Below, one piece after another: positions 33,776-45,780 of a stretch of 64,000 bases of DNA. A program made the translations under genes and the position numbers. The stretch's first letter is position 1. Each line of letters starts with the position of its first letter. The stretch is from Tragulus kanchil (Eukaryota; Chordata; Mammalia; Artiodactyla; Tragulidae). The notes below the pieces were generated by a model. It did no database searches and had not been told where the DNA came from. It was given only the letters and a program-made list of their open reading frames with translations. The DNA is taken from positions 202,736,939-202,800,938 of the forward strand of contig JAIOJX010000032.1 in assembly GCA_022376925.1 (NCBI GenBank), written 5' to 3'.

Positions 33776-34337
33776 ATCAATTACATTTCTAATAATCTCA
33801 GTGGAGTTATTATAAAATAAATATGTGCTTATTGCAACAAATACAAAAGGTATAAAAAAGTGTAAAGAACATAAAAATCAATCATAATTGTACCATGTAA
33901 CAATAAGCACTCTTGCCAGCTTCACTTTTAGAATCAGAGATGTTTTTCTGCACAAGAGTGGATTTACTTAATGCACAGTTAATAGCCTGTTTTTAAACCA
34001 ATGATTGTCTGGAGAATTCCTGTCATGAAGTATAGATCAGCATCATCATCTTTAATGGTATTACGTGTGGGCTGTAATTTCAGCTCCTTCTGTTGAACAT
34101 TTAGGGTGGGTCCACATTTTCTCTATTATATGTTAAAGTTTAGTGGATATCTTTGAAGATACTATTGCTGGGAAGATTCCTGGGAATTATTGTGACTTCA
34201 GTTTAAAACTTGATTCTATCCTAATTTGTTTAATTTTTAAGGACATTGAACACATGTACATATGTCTAGTTTCCCCACCTTGACCATAACTTCTAAAATA
34301 GAAGGAAGAGGCTATGGTATGGATGTCTGTCCTTTTT

Positions 34338-34562
34338 TTTTTTTTTAATTTTGGCCTCTTTTATTGTTTTTTTATTTATTTGTTTTCATCCATCTTTTAT
34401 TCCTTGGCCACAGAGCACCAGCTCCAGAGCGCTGGCTCGCAGTTGGACATACCTATCCAACCGCTCCGCGGCACGTGGGCTCTTCCTAGGACAGGGATTG
34501 ATCCAGTGCCCCCTTGCGCTGAAAAGCAGACGCTTTACCCATTGGACCATCAGGGAAGCCCA
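34338..34562 (-). mobile_element. Hairpin-type CHR-like SINE, short member
   Basis: Reversed member of the 6887/45448 family, shown by 'tttcatccatcttttattccttggcc' and 'cgcagttggacatacctatccaaccgctccgcggcac'. It lacks the centre of the hairpin. A 16-bp target duplication 'gatgtctgtccttttt' is at 34322-34337 and 34563-34578. The D13 duplicate is 35429-35650. Confidence 0.85.
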
Positions 34563-35428
34563 GATGTCTGTCCTTTTTACACATCCTGGCACAACCTTGG
34601 GGGCTGGCAATGCTTTTGGCTGCAAGTTACAGAAACCAACATACAAGCAGCTTAAATAAAAAAGCTGCTTAGTTAAATCACTTAATTAAGAAGGCTTGGG
34701 GTAGATGACTAGGGGTTGGTGTAGCCACTCCATAGTCTTACCAAGAACCCAGGCTCCTTTTCCCTTCATCTTCAGCACACTCCAAGGACACTGTGTCCTT
34801 AGACTTCCATCTGAAGAGGGAGGATGCTTGTCTAAGCACCAGGCCGGTTATCTTCCCACACTCTTACCCAGAGTGGCTTCCCAAAAGCCACTCAGGAGAA
34901 TTCCCCTTCTCCCTTTTGGCCCAGAACTGGATCACAAGTTTCTTTTAGCTGCCAAGGAGGCTAGAGAGGTGTGCTTCCAGCTCCTCCCATGAGAGGAGGA
35001 AGTCAGGGAAAGGCTGTTGGGTGGGTCACCAGCAAACAGGGCACAGGGCCAGGGCTCAAACCTTCCCTGAGCTGACATCCAGACCATCTCCTCTTCCCTC
35101 TCCTCTTATCTCACATGAAGGACTAATTCATGTGGTGTCACAGTAGCTCTGGGACCCTCTGGGATAAAATGCCTGTGACTGACAAGGACTCTCCCCTTGA
35201 CCAAGCTTGACTCAAGCTCCTTTGAGCCCACTTTGTGACCATGCCTCAGCCTCAACCTGTCCTTCCTGGGCTGGGAATTACTGTGACTTCAGTTTAAAAC
35301 TTGATTCTATCCTAATTTGTTTAATTTTTAAGGACATTGAACACATGTACATATGTCTAGTTTCCCCACCTTGACCATAACTTCTAAAATAGAAGGAAGA
35401 GGCTATGGTATGGATGTCTGTCCTTTTT

Positions 35429-35650
35429 TTTTTTAATTTTGGCCTCTTTTATTGTTTTTTTATTTATTTGTTTTCATCCATCTTTTATTCCTTGGCCACA
35501 GAGCACCAGCTCCAGAGCGCTGGCTCGCAGTTGGACATACCTATCCAACCGCTCCGCGGCACGTGGGCTCTTCCTAGGACAGGGATTGAACCAGTGCCCC
35601 CTTGCGCTGAAAAGCAGACGCTTTACCCATTGGACCATCAGGGAAGCCCA
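35429..35650 (-). mobile_element. Hairpin-type SINE, duplicate in D13
   Basis: Same insertion as at 34338-34562. The copies of its target duplication are at 35413-35428 and 35651-35666. Confidence 0.85.
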
Positions 35651-36362
35651 GATGTCTGTCCTTTTTACACATCCTGGCACAACCTTGGGGGCTGGCAATG
35701 CTTTTGGCTGCAAGTTACAGAAACCAACATACAAGCAGCTTAAATAAAAAAGCTGCTTAGTTAAATCACTTAATTAAGAAGGCTTGGGGTAGATGACTAG
35801 GGGTTGGTGTAGCCACTCCATAGTCTTACCAAGAACCCAGGCTCCTTTTCCCTTCATCTTCAGCACACTCCAAGGACACTGTGTCCTTAGACTTCCATCT
35901 GAAGAGGGAGGATGCTTGTCTAAGCACCAGGCCGGTTATCTTCCCACACTCTTACCCAGAGTGGCTTCCCAAAAGCCACTCAGGAGAATTCCCCTTCTCC
36001 CTTTTGGCCCAGAACTGGATCACAAGTTTCTTTTAGCTGCCAAGGAGGCTAGAGAGGTGTGCTTCCAGCTCCTCCCATGAGAGGAGGAAGTCAGGGAAAG
36101 GCTGTTGGGTGGGTCACCAGCAAACAGGGCACAGGGCCAGGGCTCAAACCTTCCCTGAGCTGACATCCAGACCATCTCCTCTTCCCTCTCCTCTTATCTC
36201 ACATGAAGGACTAATTCATGTGGTGTCACAGTAGCTCTGGGACCCTCTGGGATAAAATGCCTGTGACTGACAAGGACTCTCCCCTTGACCAAGCTTGACT
36301 CAAGCTCCTTTGAGCCCACTTTGTGACCATGCCTCAGCCTCAACCTGTCCTTCCTGGGCTGG

Positions 36363-36690
36363 CATCAGCCAGTTGCAGTAGCAAGAATCCTGCTAGGTCA
36401 GTTTAGAGAGACTCCCCCACCCTTGACAGCTGATTACCCTGGCTACCGTGAGCAAGAATCCTGTTAAGTCGATTCAGCAAGAATCCCTGACTCTTGATGT
36501 CTCCTCTTAGTAATTCTCCATCCATCTCCTGGTTCCTTGGCTATAAGTCCCCACTTATTCTTGTGTTTGGAGTTGGGCCTGATCTCTCTTCCCTGTTGCA
36601 ATAATCTTGACACTTACTGTGGTTGTCCCAAATAAAACCTTCCTTTCCATCAACCAGTCAGAATAATTTTTTCTTTAACAGTTATGATAC
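36363..36690 (+). mobile_element. Probable ERV LTR fragment
   Basis: Features in LTR order: 'ggctataagtcccc' (TATA-like, about 36540), 'gagttgggcctgatctctcttccctgttgc', 'aaataaaacc' (poly-A signal, about 36630), ending 'gtcagaataattttttctttaacag'. This resembles gamma-type ERV1 LTRs. Ends and target duplication are not defined. Confidence 0.55.
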
Positions 36691-37595
36691 CCTGACTTCT
36701 TCCTTCCTGCACATTTGGTGAAGGTTTCCTTGATCTTGTGGGGGTCCTCCAGGCAAAACTCAGGCCCATAAAGGCTTGGGACTGTGGGAGGCGACACCAG
36801 GGCCTCTCGGGGATTGAGGGAGACTTGGATTAGTTCCAGTTTTAAAGGCTGCCTTTGAATTCAACAACGAAGAGCAGAACCCTAACAACATTATAAAATT
36901 TGATTTATTTTAAATGTTAGCTTTCAACAGATTAGTCCATTAAATACAAAGGAAACATTGCAGTGAAACTGAACAGGATGATCATTGAATTGGTGAACAC
37001 TACTTACTCGTGGCACACTGCGTCTAGGGTGACCAGGACGAGGACAAGCTTCAGGTTGAAGACTGAGCATCATCTCCTTAAAACGCAGGTCTGTGCTTCT
37101 CAGTATTTCATATGGTGGTCTTTGCAAATCTCAATTTGAGCTACCACATATGTGAGAGACCCTGGAAACAGCGCTCCAGAGCCCCTGCAATAGGCCCCCA
37201 GGGAAGACTTGACCGAAGGGGCCCAAGGCGTCAGGTGGCACCATGTCACAGTCACTTGTTTTATTTCCTCTTGTTTGATTCCCCCTTCCTCACCAACCCC
37301 TGCATCTCTCCTCTTCTAAACCCTCCATTCTCTTATGATCCTTTCTTCCCCTCCCCTTCCTTCCTTCCTTCCTTCCTTCCTCCTTTTGACAGTTTGGTCC
37401 TCTTGGGCATTGGAAAGTTCTGGAATCTGAGATCTAACTGGAGGCTGGCAAGGGAGAGGGGAGCGAGCACCTGTGAGGTCACTCAGGGGTCCCATCTGCT
37501 GCTGCCTGGGAAGGAGGAAGTGAGGCCGTGTGTACTTCTCTTCCCCTGTGGACTGACCTCCCCCTAACCCCTCAGGTCCCAGTTCCTGAATGTGG
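36691..37595. other. Unclassified DNA with (TTCC)n
   Basis: No gene is recognised. The frame at 37112-37567 runs through the simple (TTCC)n tract at 37356-37383 and has no domain. The rest shows no clear repeat. Confidence 0.4.
37356..37383. repeat. (TTCC)n microsatellite
   Basis: Seven uninterrupted TTCC units at the end of a pyrimidine-rich tract. Confidence 0.95.
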
Positions 37596-37599
37596 TGTG

Positions 37600-37745
37600 G
37601 TTGTTGCTCCATCGCTCAGTCCTGTCTGACTCTTTGGACCCTGTGGACTGCAGCACGGCAGGCTTCCCTGTCCTTCGCCATCTATGGGAGTTTGCTCAGA
37701 CTCAGGTGCACTGAGTCCGTGATGCTGTCTGACTGGATGTAGACA
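37600..37745 (-). mobile_element. BovB/Bov-A-type fragment
   Basis: 'gctcagtcctgtctgactctttgg', 'ctgtggactgcagcacggcaggc' and 'gtgcactgagtccgtgatgctgtctgactgg' match the BovB 3' region found in BovB and Bov-A repeats. It is diverged, and is the only BovB-type piece I see outside Bov-tA SINEs. Confidence 0.75.
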
Positions 37746-39121
37746 CTCAGCCAACACTGACACGATAAAAGTATCAACAGTGTCCAGCTTCCTAGCTTCG
37801 TTGCTCCAGGACTGTTGGTTGAGTTTCCGATGACCTCAATGCAGGAAGTATCTTTTTCTTTTTCCTGTGACCCAAGTTGTTGAAGGCGGGGGTGGTCTCT
37901 GTTTCTGGAGTGGCCATCCCCAGTGCTGATCAGGAGTTTGATTAGGCTAGGCCAAGAGCAAAGAGACATTGTCCTCTTGATTCTGATTTGGGGAGAAACC
38001 CTGGAGCTCCGTGACTCTGAGTGTCCCACGGTCTGCAGCACCAACTCCCTGTAACCCTGTTTTTTTTTTTTTTTTTTAATTTCAGAGTCTTAATGGAGCT
38101 GAGACCCTAATAGTGCCAGGGCATCTGATCCAGGTTATTGATCCCTCGGGTTACCCCTGAGTCTTCCCTTAGTCTTGTTCGCATGGCCCTGGGGCAGGAC
38201 ATTCTCTGCGGCTTTGTGTCCAGAGACTCGGAGGCCCCTGGCCCTGTCCACGCAGGCACTCCTTCCTGGGGCTTTGCCCCAGACCAGGGCTCAGACGTCC
38301 CCTTCCTTTCTCCTCCAACAGCAGGCCAGGGAAAGCCTTTCCTGGACTTTTCCATTACCTGTAGGCGTCTCTGTTCTCCCAAGTGTTTAGACGTGGGGAT
38401 TGGAAGCTGAAGTGCTCACAGGCAGTCCTTAGTCTCTTTCCCTGTCACTACTTTCTTCAGAAAAAGAACATGAAAAAGATTTGCCTAAAAGAGGCAGCAG
38501 GCAAAGGGAGTAAATATCTCAAAAATGTGAGCCCACTTCGGAGCACTCACCAGACAGCACGGTGCCCAGCCTGCAGGGAATGGCTGTTGAAAAATGAACG
38601 AGTGAGAGAATGAAGGAAGGCAGGGCACCTGGCCTGGGGTTGCAGGCTCGAATTCACACCCCTGGCCCTGACTGACCTATTTCTGTGTGTCCCAGTGACC
38701 TCATCCATAAAGGAAGGAAGGGATTAGATCATCTCCTGGATTCCTTCTAGTCCCTTAAACTCTAGATTTTGTGTCCACATAGAGAAACAAAAAATGCCAT
38801 CATCCCACTGAACTTGACCAGGGCAGAAACTTCCCTGAGGAATTCAGGATCATGTACAAAGTCGCTTCCAAATATTTTTCCCTTCTCTCAAATGCCTTCT
38901 CCCCTAAATCATCACAACAAGTTCTTGATAAGACAGGGCTGAGTTTATTGCCCACCATGATGGGGAGAACCACACCCACAGAAGAAGCACTAAGCTGTGG
39001 GGGGATTTACTGAGACTTAGAAGAATGGCTTTAGGTGACTCTTTCAATGTGGTGGTCCCATGGAGGATTACTAAGAATTGTGACTTAGTTTCGTCTAAAA
39101 AAGATACACAACATGAGAGTT
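37746..39121. other. Unclassified DNA, no gene recognised
   Basis: Includes a T18 run at 38060-38077. Overlapping frames at 38107-38410 on both strands have no recognisable domain. Nothing else can be supported. Confidence 0.4.
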
Positions 39122-39130
39122 TTGAGTTAA

Positions 39131-39489
39131 GTTTTTTAAAAAATTTTTGTTTTATTGATTATTTATTTTTGGTTATTCTGAGTTTTCACTGCTGCCACAG
39201 GCTCTTCTCTAGTTGCGGTGAGTAGGGGTTACTCTCTAGTTGAGCTGGCTTATTGTTGCAGTGATTTCTCTTATTGTGGAACTCGAGCTCTAGGGCACAC
39301 CGGCTTCAATTGTTGTGGCACATGGGCTCAACAGTTGCAACTCCGAGGCTCTAGAGCACAGGCTCCATAGATGTGACTCACGGGCTCAGTTGCTTCATGG
39401 CATGTGGGACCCTCCAGGATCAGAGATCGAACCTGTGTCTCCTGCATTGGCAGGCGAACTCTTCACCACTGAGCTACCAGGGAAGCTCG
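39131..39489 (-). mobile_element. Long CHR-type SINE with target duplication
   Basis: Reversed long CHR SINE with tRNA-like head end 'ccactgagctaccagggaagc', long body and A/T-rich tail. The 9-bp target duplication 'ttgagttaa' lies at 39122-39130 and 39490-39498. Confidence 0.85.
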
Positions 39490-39498
39490 TTGAGTTAA

Positions 39499-40462
39499 AT
39501 TTTATTTGGAGCAGGTTCTCAGAGCTGTCTGAGGTGCTGTCAATATGGTAATTTTCAAACAGAGCTAAAAATCATAATTCTCGTACAAATATAAATGAAT
39601 ATACGTTCAACTCCTTCGCTTATTAGTAATGCGAGCTGGTGAGATGTTACAACCTATTCAAACGAGAAGACACACACAAATATATAGGGAGTAAAGGAAT
39701 GTTGAAATGGGTTTACAAATAGATGGAAATGGGCTTTTCCCTTGGGAAATCGAGAGAGACGTCCATTGACCTTTCCTAGGACAGGATTTATCGGTATGTC
39801 TATAAACAAGAATTATTTGCCTTGCCATCACTTAGCTCCAATTTACAGAGCTGTAAAGGAGCTCCGAGGCAGTGAAAGGGTCCCACAGCATCAGAGTCAG
39901 GTAACCTGGAAGAGTGTGCTCTAAATGATACATAGTATTCTATTGAAACACTTATTTTCCCTACACAATATTTATAAGACACTTAATATTTGCAAGAAGT
40001 GATGGACTACGTTGGAATGGATGGCCTCCTTGGGGATTGAAGGCACAAGCCTGCCTGAGCTGTTTCTTTTCATTGTTTTGATCTGTGACATGTTGATTAC
40101 AGTTCCTCCAGGTGACATATGGTATTTACAAATTGGGCTCTGTCATAACGTTTTCCTCTGGGGAAAAATAAAAAGGCTCCACTGCTCTAAAAAAAGTTTG
40201 AAAACATAGACCTTTGTCCAACGACTGCACTTTTATAGAAGAGAAAACGAAGCTTGGAGAGCAGAAGTGGCCTGCTCTAGGGCTCACAGCTTGTTAACAG
40301 ACCTGAGGTTGGAAGATGGGCTTGAGGATCAAGAAGTGTTCCTTTTGGCGTTCTTAGGTGACACAAAGAACGGTCCTGGAAGGAAGGACTTCAGAAGTGG
40401 GCTGTGACAGATGGTTTTCATCTCCTGTGCTCCAGGAAATCTGCTCCTGTCCGCCTAATTGG
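39499..40462. other. Repeat-poor DNA
   Basis: I recognise no mobile element or gene. Runs on into the similarly repeat-poor unit of D14. Confidence 0.35.
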
Positions 40463-42622
40463 ATGTTGGGAGCTTCAAGTAAACTTGCAATCTATGCTGG
40501 ATCATTGTTTCAAATCCCTAATTATACCTTGGAATTTGGCATAAGTGCAGCTTAGAGGACGTTCATTAACAGTGTCGACAGGGACACTCAGCATTTATAA
40601 AATTCTTTTCAGTAATCTAAGTCCCAACATTGCTCTGGTGCGTTACGGAAGCACATTCGCTCCCAGCTGAAAGATGACTTAACTTCAGAGGATAGAGACC
40701 GGCTGACAGTAAGCTGTTTTTCTAATGTCCCAGTTTGAGTTCAAAGCTTTACAATCCTTGCTTTCATCAGCCCAAGGAAGCTCCTTGCTGAATTCTATCC
40801 AGGGCTTGATTCACTAATGTTGGAGTGATCTGCCCTTGACATTTTCTAACCAATTTCAGTTTCCTATCTTTTGGCCATCATCATGTTGTCGAAAACCTCA
40901 TATTCTTGTTTGCATGCTGAGTTTATAGAGGAGCTTTGTCTCCACAGACAGACTGGGATTCTATCTGGCCCTGCCACCAAGAGCCTGGTGATTCCAGATG
41001 GAAAAACCCCTATCCCTCCCTCAGTTTCCAAAGGGGCCCCCACCCTGATTGTTTTATCTACAGCCAGCAGCACAATGCTCCACAAATAGTCCCTGTAGGG
41101 GTGGAAAGAGCTACTAATGAGGAAAACAGCTCATCCCTCTTCCATCCTTAAACCTCAGACTATGTGCATGGAAACACTCACACAGCTGGCTGGGTTGGTT
41201 GACGCAAGGGGCTTTAGGACAAAGAGGTTGGGCGGGTTGGCCTTTATCAAAGTTGTTAGGAAAAGGTCTACTGGTAAGAATAGCAGTCATGCCAAGGAAA
41301 ATTATTACTTTTCATCGTGACTGTAGCTGTGCAACCATATGAACTTTTTTCCTCTTCAAAATCTATCCTTCTGGAACCCTAAGCATTTAGCTGGAATCTT
41401 CTGCTGGTGGCCTGTTTTCTCGGTGTGTATGTGTGTTTAGGAGAATAAGAAAGAAACGAACTGGTTTTATTTTGACACCCTTCCACTCCCTGCCAATTGA
41501 GAAAGACAATGAGGGAGGAAGAGGAGGGAGAGGAGAAGCATGTTGGGAGCTTCAAGTAAACTTGCAATCTATGCTGGATCATTGTTTCAAATCCCTAATT
41601 ATACCTTGGAATTTGGCATAAGTGCAGCTTAGAGGACGTTCATTAACAGTGTCGACAGGGACACTCAGCATTTATAAAATTCTTTTCAGTAATCTAAGTC
41701 CCAACATTGCTCTGGTGCGTTACGGAAGCACATTCGCTCCCAGCTGAAAGATGACTTAACTTCAGAGGATAGAGACCGGCTGACAGTAAGCTGTTTTTCT
41801 AATGTCCCAGTTTGAGTTCAAAGCTTTACAATCCTTGCTTTCATCAGCCCAAGGAAGCTCCTTGCTGAATTCTATCCAGGGCTTGATTCACTAATGTTGG
41901 AGTGATCTGCCCTTGACATTTTCTAACCAATTTCAGTTTCCTATCTTTTGGCCATCATCATGTTGTCGAAAACCTCATATTCTTGTTTGCATGCTGAGTT
42001 TATAGAGGAGCTTTGTCTCCACAGACAGACTGGGATTCTATCTGGCCCTGCCACCAAGAGCCTGGTGATTCCAGATGGAAAAACCCCTATCCCTCCCTCA
42101 GTTTCCAAAGGGGCCCCCACCCTGATTGTTTTATCTACAGCCAGCAGCACAATGCTCCACAAATAGTCCCTGTAGGGGTGGAAAGAGCTACTAATGAGGA
42201 AAACAGCTCATCCCTCTTCCATCCTTAAACCTCAGACTATGTGCATGGAAACACTCACACAGCTGGCTGGGTTGGTTGACGCAAGGGGCTTTAGGACAAA
42301 GAAGTTGGGGCGGGTTGGCCTTTATCAAAGTTGTTAGGAAAAGGTCTACTGGTAAGAATAGCAGTCATGCCAAGGAAAATTATTACTTTTCATCGTGACT
42401 GTAGCTGTGCAACCATATGAACTTTTTTCCTCTTCAAAATCTATCCTTCTGGAACCCTAAGCATTTAGCTGGAATCTTCTGCTGGTGGCCTGTTTTCTCG
42501 GTGTGTATGTGTGTTTAGGAGAATAAGAAAGAAACGAACTGGTTTTATTTTGACACCCTTCCCACTCCCCTGCCAATTGAGAAAGACAATGAGGGAGGAA
42601 GAGGAGGGGAGAGGAGAAGCAT
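40463..42622. repeat. Tandem duplication D14
   Basis: Copy 1 is 40463-41541 and copy 2 is 41540-42622, with a 2-base overlap. Copy 1 has shorter homopolymers near its right end ('ttccactccctgcc' against 'ttcccactcccctgcc', 'gagggagagg' against 'gaggggagagg'), as expected of a poor contig end. The unit shows no recognised mobile element. Confidence 0.97.
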
Positions 42623-44593
42623 TCTGAATTTGAGGAGCAAGGTTCCAGCCTCCCAGAGCATGCCTAGAGTGTCTACTTCTCCGTTTTTCCTTCTCTCTCA
42701 CCAACTCTCCTGGAGGCATCTGGGGCCTCACTCTCACTGCTTTTTTTTTTTTCTCACCTCTCTGCTTCAAGGGAGTCCAGATTCTTGGTCATCTGTTGAT
42801 CCTGCTGCAGTTTATCTGAGCCCTGTGCTCGCAGAGACCTGGGGAGCTAGGACTGTAGAGAAACTGCAGAGGACAACCCCGCCTTCACAGCTTCAGCTTA
42901 TTTCCAGACCATTCTTCAGATGAGACCCACCCTGCCCCTCATAGGAGACCTAGTGTCCACTCTCCTCGCTGCGCTCTTGCCTCTCTAAAACCCCAGGCCC
43001 TCCTGGCTTCTCTCTGAGATGTTCTTCTGCCTTAATCAATGACTTCCCTCTTGCAAGAGCCTGAATAAGATTATCTCCTTAATGACCCAATGCATTTCTT
43101 TCATACGGTGCTGCCCACCCTGGGAGTCTAAAATAGAACCATAAGCACCTTTGGAGTTAAGCAGGGGAATGGCCCTAGCTGGTCTAGGGAAAGACATGAA
43201 CAGCACCCAGTTAATGGACTGGAGGTAAGGGTTCCTTGAAGCATGCCATCTCCTTCTGACTGTTTCTCACTTCAACATCTCAGAAGCAGTTGGCTTAAGA
43301 GGGAGTTTATGCCTATGAAGCAAAACAAATTCTCACTTTGAGGGGCAGCAGCACAGGTGAGGAAGGATGCTGAAGATCCTTAGGTGCAGAGCAGGTGGAG
43401 GTTTGTGCCCTTTACAACGATCGCTGGTTGCTTGACGACCCTCTGGAGGCCAGGCCCCTTCCTGTCCAGTACTGGTTCTCTTCAGCGTTGCTGCCGCCAG
43501 GGTGGCAATTTTTTCCTCTTCAAAATCTATCCTTCTGGAACCCTAAGCATTTAGCTGGAATCTTCTGCTGGTGGCCTGTTTTCTCGGTGTGTATGTGTGT
43601 TTAGGAGAATAAGAAAGAAACGAACTGGTTTTATTTTGACACCCTTCCCACTCCCCTGCCAATTGAGAAAGACAATGAGGGAGGAAGAGGAGGGGAGAGG
43701 AGAAGCATTCTGAATTTGAGGAGCAAGGTTCCAGCCTCCCAGAGCATGCCTAGAGTGTCTACTTCTCCGTTTTTCCTTCTCTCTCACCAACTCTCCTGGA
43801 GGCATCTGGGGCCTCACTCTCACTGCTTTTTTTTTTTTCTCACCTCTCTGCTTCAAGGGAGTCCAGATTCTTGGTCATCTGTTGATCCTGCTGCAGTTTA
43901 TCTGAGCCCTGTGCTCGCAGAGACCTGGGGAGCTAGGACTGTAGAGAAACTGCAGAGGACAACCCCGCCTTCACAGCTTCAGCTTATTTCCAGACCATTC
44001 TTCAGATGAGACCCACCCTGCCCCTCATAGGAGACCTAGTGTCCACTCTCCTCGCTGCGCTCTTGCCTCTCTAAAACCCCAGGCCCTCCTGGCTTCTCTC
44101 TGAGATGTTCTTCTGCCTTAATCAATGACTTCCCTCTTGCAAGAGCCTGAATAAGATTATCTCCTTAATGACCCAATGCATTTCTTTCATACGGTGCTGC
44201 CCACCCTGGGAGTCTAAAATAGAACCATAAGCACCTTTGGAGTTAAGCAGGGGAATGGCCCTAGCTGGTCTAGGGAAAGACATGAACAGCACCCAGTTAA
44301 TGGACTGGAGGTAAGGGTTCCTTGAAGCATGCCATCTCCTTCTGACTGTTTCTCACTTCAACATCTCAGAAGCAGTTGGCTTAAGAGGGAGTTTATGCCT
44401 ATGAAGCAAAACAAATTCTCACTTTGAGGGGCAGCAGCACAGGTGAGGAAGGATGCTGAAGATCCTTAGGTGCAGAGCAGGTGGAGGTTTGTGCCCTTTA
44501 CAACGATCGCTGGTTGCTTGACGACCCTCTGGAGGCCAGGCCCCTTCCTGTCCAGTACTGGTTCTCTTCAGCGTTGCTGCCGCCAGGGTGGCA
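42423..44593. repeat. Tandem duplication D15
   Basis: Copy 1 is 42423-43507 and copy 2 is 43509-44593, each 1,085 bases, with one extra A between. I saw no other difference by eye. D14 copy 2 and D15 copy 1 overlap by exactly 200 bp (42423-42622), which occur three times if the damaged end of D14 copy 1 is counted. Confidence 0.97.
42623..43508. other. Unique-looking DNA, no gene recognised
   Basis: Pyrimidine-rich at 42640-42780 with a T run. I see no repeat family and no defendable exon. It recurs at 43709-44593 through D15. Confidence 0.4.
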
Positions 44594-44805
44594 GTGTGTT
44601 TGTATAGATTCGCCACTTGCCAGCGATTGTTCCCAGAGGTCTGTGAGACACACTTTTATTGGGATCTGCTGGAGGAAGTTGGCTTTTCAAAATCTGGAAG
44701 CTTTTTGGCTTGTTAAATGGAAGAAGGCAATGACCTCTTTGGGCCCTAAAATGAGAGACCTGGGAAAGCCAGGTCTTAAAACAAACACTTAAAAACGTTG
44801 CTTTA

Positions 44806-45388
44806 CAACCTAGATGTCCATCGACGAATGAATGGATACAAAAGGTCTGGTACATATATACAATGGAATACTACTCAACTGTTAAAAGAAATGCAGAAGA
44901 ATCAGCCCTAATGAGGTGGTTGGATCTAGAACCTATCATAAAAAGTGAAGTAAGTCAAAAAAAGAAAGGCAAGAACAGTATGCTAACACATATATATGGA
45001 ATCTAGTAAGAGGGTAATGATGACATACTCAGTGAAGCAATGGAAAAACAGAGAATAGACATATGGATATTGTGGGGAATGAACAGTGGGTGGGAGGCAT
45101 AGAGCGGGTAACATGGAAACCTATACTATCATGTGTGAAAAAGATAGCTATTGTCATTGGGCTGCGGTAATAGGAGATCCTGCAAGGGCGCAGTGCGATG
45201 GCCTGGAGGGGTGGGATGGGGGGACTGGAAGGGCATAGGGGACCAGGAATATGCATATGACTGATCTAGGAACATAGATCTCTGTGAACAACAACAACAA
45301 AATGTTGCTCTACTGGGATCATACATATCTGTAAACAACAAAACTGTAAATGTAAAAAGTAAAATAAAAATAATTATTAAAAAAATGC
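44806..45388 (+). mobile_element. 5'-truncated L1 3' end
   Basis: Begins at 'acctagatgtccatcgacg', continues 'acatatatacaatggaatactactcaac' and 'ggttggatctagaacctatc', then a G-rich 3' UTR, and ends in an A-rich tail. The 7-bp duplication 'tgcttta' at 44799-44805 and 45389-45395 is a possible target duplication. It is collinear with 22900-23735, minus the SINE there. Confidence 0.85.
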
Positions 45389-45447
45389 TGCTTTAAAAAC
45401 TATGCAGTGAAATGCTAGTATCTGATAGTTTAATTAAAGAAACACAG

Positions 45448-45780
45448 GGCTTCCCCTGGTGGTCCAGTGGATAAGGACACCGCCTTGCAGTACAAGGGGC
45501 GCCAGTTCGATCCCTGGCCTGGGAAGATCCCATGTGCCGCCGAGCGGCTGGACCGATGTGTCCAATCACCGAGCCGGAGCTCTGGAGCGCATGCGCCCAG
45601 AGCCGGCGCTCGGCGACGACAGACGCCACCGCGCTGGGAGGCCCACAGGAGCCAAAGAACAAAGACGGATGAAAATAGAGAAATGAAAGACCAATAGAAG
45701 TGGCCCGCCCGCTCCCCTCCCTCCCCAACCTAACTCCTGCCCAAAAATAAATAAATAAATAAATCTTAAAAAAAAAAAAA
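45448..45780 (+). mobile_element. About 330-bp CHR-like SINE with hairpin body, full length
   Basis: Best-preserved member. Order: tRNA-like head 'ggcttcccctggtggtccagtgg'; B box GTTCGATCC at 45505-45513; 'gagcggctggaccgatgtgtcc'; bulged palindrome 45580-45602; 'gccaaagaacaaagacgg'; a C-rich stretch with 'ctcccctccctcccc'; (AAAT)n and a final A run. Perfect 16-bp target duplication 'aattaaagaaacacag' at 45432-45447 and 45781-45796. The B box and head imply Pol III transcription and L1-type mobilisation. High CpG content also suggests relative youth. Confidence 0.92.
45580..45602 (+). repeat. Near-perfect palindrome in SINE body
   Basis: Arms CTCTGG and CCAGAG flank GCGCATGCGC. Removing the single A at 45586 leaves a perfect 22-bp inverted repeat. 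The same structure, with the bulge on the equivalent strand, is at 7060-7082, 48279-48301 and 49370-49392. Confidence 0.9.

Larger units (their letters stand above)
32061..34286. repeat. Tandem duplication D12
   Basis: Copy 1 is 32061-33179 and copy 2 is 33192-34286. Copy 2 lacks about 28 bases of the Bov-tA (from 'gagaagatgccc' to 'atggc') soon after its start. The 12 bases before it ('gggtaaagtcag') look like a deleted version of the true left flank 'ggggtaaagaatccacctgtca'. Other differences are minor. Confidence 0.95.
34180..36362. repeat. Tandem duplication D13
   Basis: Copy 1 is 34180-35274 and copy 2 is 35271-36362, with a 4-base overlap (ctgg). Differences are a T-run length (14 against 10) and a few substitutions. 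D12 copy 2 and D13 copy 1 overlap by 107 bp. Confidence 0.97.

Noticed and set aside
37112..37567. 151-codon plus-strand frame
   Set aside because: Crosses the (TTCC)n simple repeat and has no domain; the opposite strand is equally open.
45448..45520. tRNA gene
   Set aside because: A/B-box-like words belong to the tRNA-derived head of a SINE with tail and target duplications. The cloverleaf is not intact.
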